Assembly: GCF_030848805.1 (NCBI RefSeq)
Contig: NC_092366.1
Coordinates: 15,566,620 to 15,630,619 of the forward strand
Direction of reading: 5' to 3'
Origin: Temnothorax longispinosus
Lineage: Eukaryota; Arthropoda; Insecta; Hymenoptera; Formicidae
Length of the DNA: 64,000 bases
In this document: positions 62,317-64,000 of the stretch, piece by piece
How positions within the stretch are numbered: position 1 is the stretch's first letter
Layout: each line of letters starts with the position of its first letter
Position numbers and translations under genes: made by a program
The notes under the pieces: model-generated
Told to the model about the DNA's origin: nothing
The model's database searches: none
The model's input: the letters and a program-made list of their open reading frames with translations, nothing else

Positions 62317-63508
62317 CTTTAAAATTTTTGCATATCTCTGAAATTTTAAGTAGCGCCTGACTGTTAACAGATATGCAGTGACGTAGTCTTAAGTGCGTTA
62401 AACGCATACCGCAATTATCAAGAAAGTTTATGAAATCTTTAACATCAAAGTTGTAAGATTTTGTAAGATCTAATTGTTGCAAATATTTACATCTAGGTGT
62501 AAAATAACGAAATAAATCGCATATAAATTTCTCAGATTTAATACATCGCATGTTCAAACGTGTATAGAGTAGAGGATCCTGTGTCAAATTGTTGAAGCGC
62601 ATATTATTTACTTCACTCATGCGGCATAACGTTATCAAATCTAAATATTCAAATATTTTTAGTAGTATTTCATCCTGTAAAGATAAAATATAAAACTTTA
62701 ATATTGAACTGACATTGCAATAAATATTATTATGAGAAACAGACAACTTATAATACTTTATCGGAAGCGCAGATAAACTGTAATGTGATAGCTCCTTGGA
62801 TTCATCCGAAAAGAGTTTTATATGCTTAGCATAATTTGAATAACTTTTTAATAAAATACGACGCGAGTATTTCTGTCCAAGAGATTGCACATAACCAGAG
62901 ATTACTTCTTGAGATACCTTTTTGTGTTTAAAATTACTTTTATAAGAAACCTTTCTTACATCGCTGTAAATGTTATCGGAACAAATTTATTTTCATTATT
63001 AACAGAAAAAAGAATTTAAATATTATCTAATGTCGATTTAATAATACCTTTTATAAATAACACAATATTCAGGAAAATTCTGTCGCAGATGAACTAAATC
63101 CAAGTGTGCACTTTTTAAATCTGTTGTTAAATTATGAACATCGTCATGGCACGGAGAGTACATGCAGTTAATTCTTTTTAACACATTTGTTAAACTCTCA
63201 TTAGCATTTCTAGAAACAATTAATTTTGATGTACCGATAAGCATCACAGCATCTATCTTTGAGAAAGATTGAGGTGAGCTGTTCTTGAATACTAATCTGA
63301 GCATTTTGGTTTTAAAATTACGGATGTGACAACGGTGGAGAAAATAATCTTGATGTAGAGGATACAATGATCGTCTGAGATGATTCATCCCACAATTTAA
63401 ACCACTTATTATTAGAATTTTGAGCCCAAATTTGAATTACGCTTCTAGAATTACATAATTCGTAAATACAGACTTTGATTGGGTATACAGCTTTATGAAA
63501 CTCGATAT
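62317..63508 (-). pseudogene. FBXL4: FBXL4-like F-box/LRR protein, partial and disrupted
   Basis: FBXL4 proteins are SCF ubiquitin-ligase adaptors with a discoidin/APC10-like N-terminal domain, an F-box and leucine-rich repeats; in mammals they affect mitochondrial turnover. Three segments are visible on the minus strand. Segment 63508-63048 is the end of the N-terminal domain (KAVYPIKVCIYE, MLRLVF, KIDAVMLIGT). Segment 62963-62762 is a basic linker (SLGQKYSRRIL). Segment 62674-62317 holds the F-box (DEILLKIFEYLDLITLCRM) and first LRRs (LQQLDL, RLTHLRLRHC). The frame breaks near 63320, best explained by loss of two bases. At the end of the linker the in-frame splice site reads ATAAAGT where GTAAAGT is expected; the nearby GT breaks phase. 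LRR exons further on are not seen. A working gene with sequencing errors is less likely but possible. Confidence 0.75.
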
Positions 63509-64000
63509 CTTCAAAATAGAAAATATAATTATAGTCTCTATCAACAAAAGCGTATTTTCTTTAACAATATCTTACTTGTTAATTCAAGTGTATTACATAC
63601 CAATATACTTATCGCTCGTCGTTTTATCCCGTAAATCGAATGTAAGAATATTAACCCTTAACTGGAACCCGGAGTGTTAAACACCCCAAAACGAAGTTTA
63701 GGCGTTTTTTTCGGTCGGTTAATCTATGAATTTCGCATCGCAGTGCCATCTTGTCGTTAGTTCGAGTCACCAATGACACATTCCTGACTTAAACATAAAA
63801 TAAAATTAAGTTTTCTTATAAAAATCAAGATTTTAATTCAGAAAAAAGGGGCACAGGCGATCATGAAAAAAATATTTTTTTTATACCCACTACAATCATA
63901 ATTTTTTTCGTAAAGTACTCTATCTCAAGAACATCGTGTTAAATTTTTATCAAAAAATATTTATTTTTGACTGAGATATGATTTTTTTAGCAAAACGCAA
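63509..64000. other. AT-rich flank with piggyBac-like terminus
   Basis: No N-terminal FBXL4 exon is recognisable up to the window edge. At 63651 the sequence TTAACCCTTAACTGG begins a segment unlike its surroundings (CCCGGAGTGTTAAACACCCC, then a T-run and CGGTCGG). TTAA followed by CCC is the form of piggyBac-family ends. The other end would lie beyond 64000. Beyond about 63790 the DNA is AT-rich with A and T runs. Confidence 0.35.

Noticed and set aside
62687..62725. Possible 39-base GT-AG intron between the FBXL4 linker and F-box exons (using GTCAGT)
   Set aside because: Too short for a functional intron, and it would keep extra residues not seen in the family.
1..64000. CRISPR arrays, operons, ribosome binding sites or other bacterial features
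   Set aside because: None seen; spliced genes, polyadenylation signal and eukaryotic transposons show this is animal nuclear DNA.

Overview
The window looks like nuclear DNA from an insect, most likely a hymenopteran and perhaps an ant (inference). AT-rich DNA alternates with CpG-rich blocks, introns can be very short (one is 79 bp), microsatellites are frequent, and genes are sparse. Two protein-coding loci can be identified. Most of the long open frames elsewhere are products of GC-rich or simple-repeat sequence rather than genes.

Layout. Positions 1-23612 show no recognisable gene; they hold alternating GC-rich and AT-rich blocks, microsatellites and one MITE-like hairpin (12203-12410). 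At 23613-25775 lies a decayed, 5'-truncated Penelope-like retroelement (reverse transcriptase tail plus GIY-YIG endonuclease). An inverted copy of its own 3' end sits in front of it, and a 12-bp target-site-like repeat flanks it. From 25776 to about 55260 the sequence is again gene-poor. Candidate exon signals there are a TATA box with a good splice donor (39109-39301), a donor at 45968, and a short frame at 49516-49607 whose third codon positions are all G or C. A small GC-balanced open frame at 55265-55374 could be a terminal exon.

The right-hand end is the informative part. A complete five-exon gene for exosome subunit Rrp46/EXOSC5 (220 aa, minus strand, 56046-57032) lies between two roughly 160-bp inverted repeats. 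A 9-bp direct repeat occurs at the outer edges of those repeats, so the gene appears to be enclosed by transposon-like ends. A CpG-rich promoter-like segment follows (58681-58824), with two CCAAT boxes in a perfect inverted repeat. Next come two abutting TTAA-flanked hairpin elements (59647-59886) and a run of small hairpins (60022-60210). Beyond an AT-rich stretch with a 255-bp GA tract lies an FBXL4-like F-box/LRR gene on the minus strand (62317-63508). It carries a frameshift and what looks like a destroyed splice donor, so it is probably a pseudogene. A piggyBac-like TTAACCC terminus starts at 63651.

The genes do not form a functional unit. EXOSC5 belongs to the nuclear and cytoplasmic RNA exosome. 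FBXL4 proteins act as SCF-type F-box adaptors linked to mitochondrial quality control. The main theme is mobile DNA: at least five separate inverted-repeat elements are visible.
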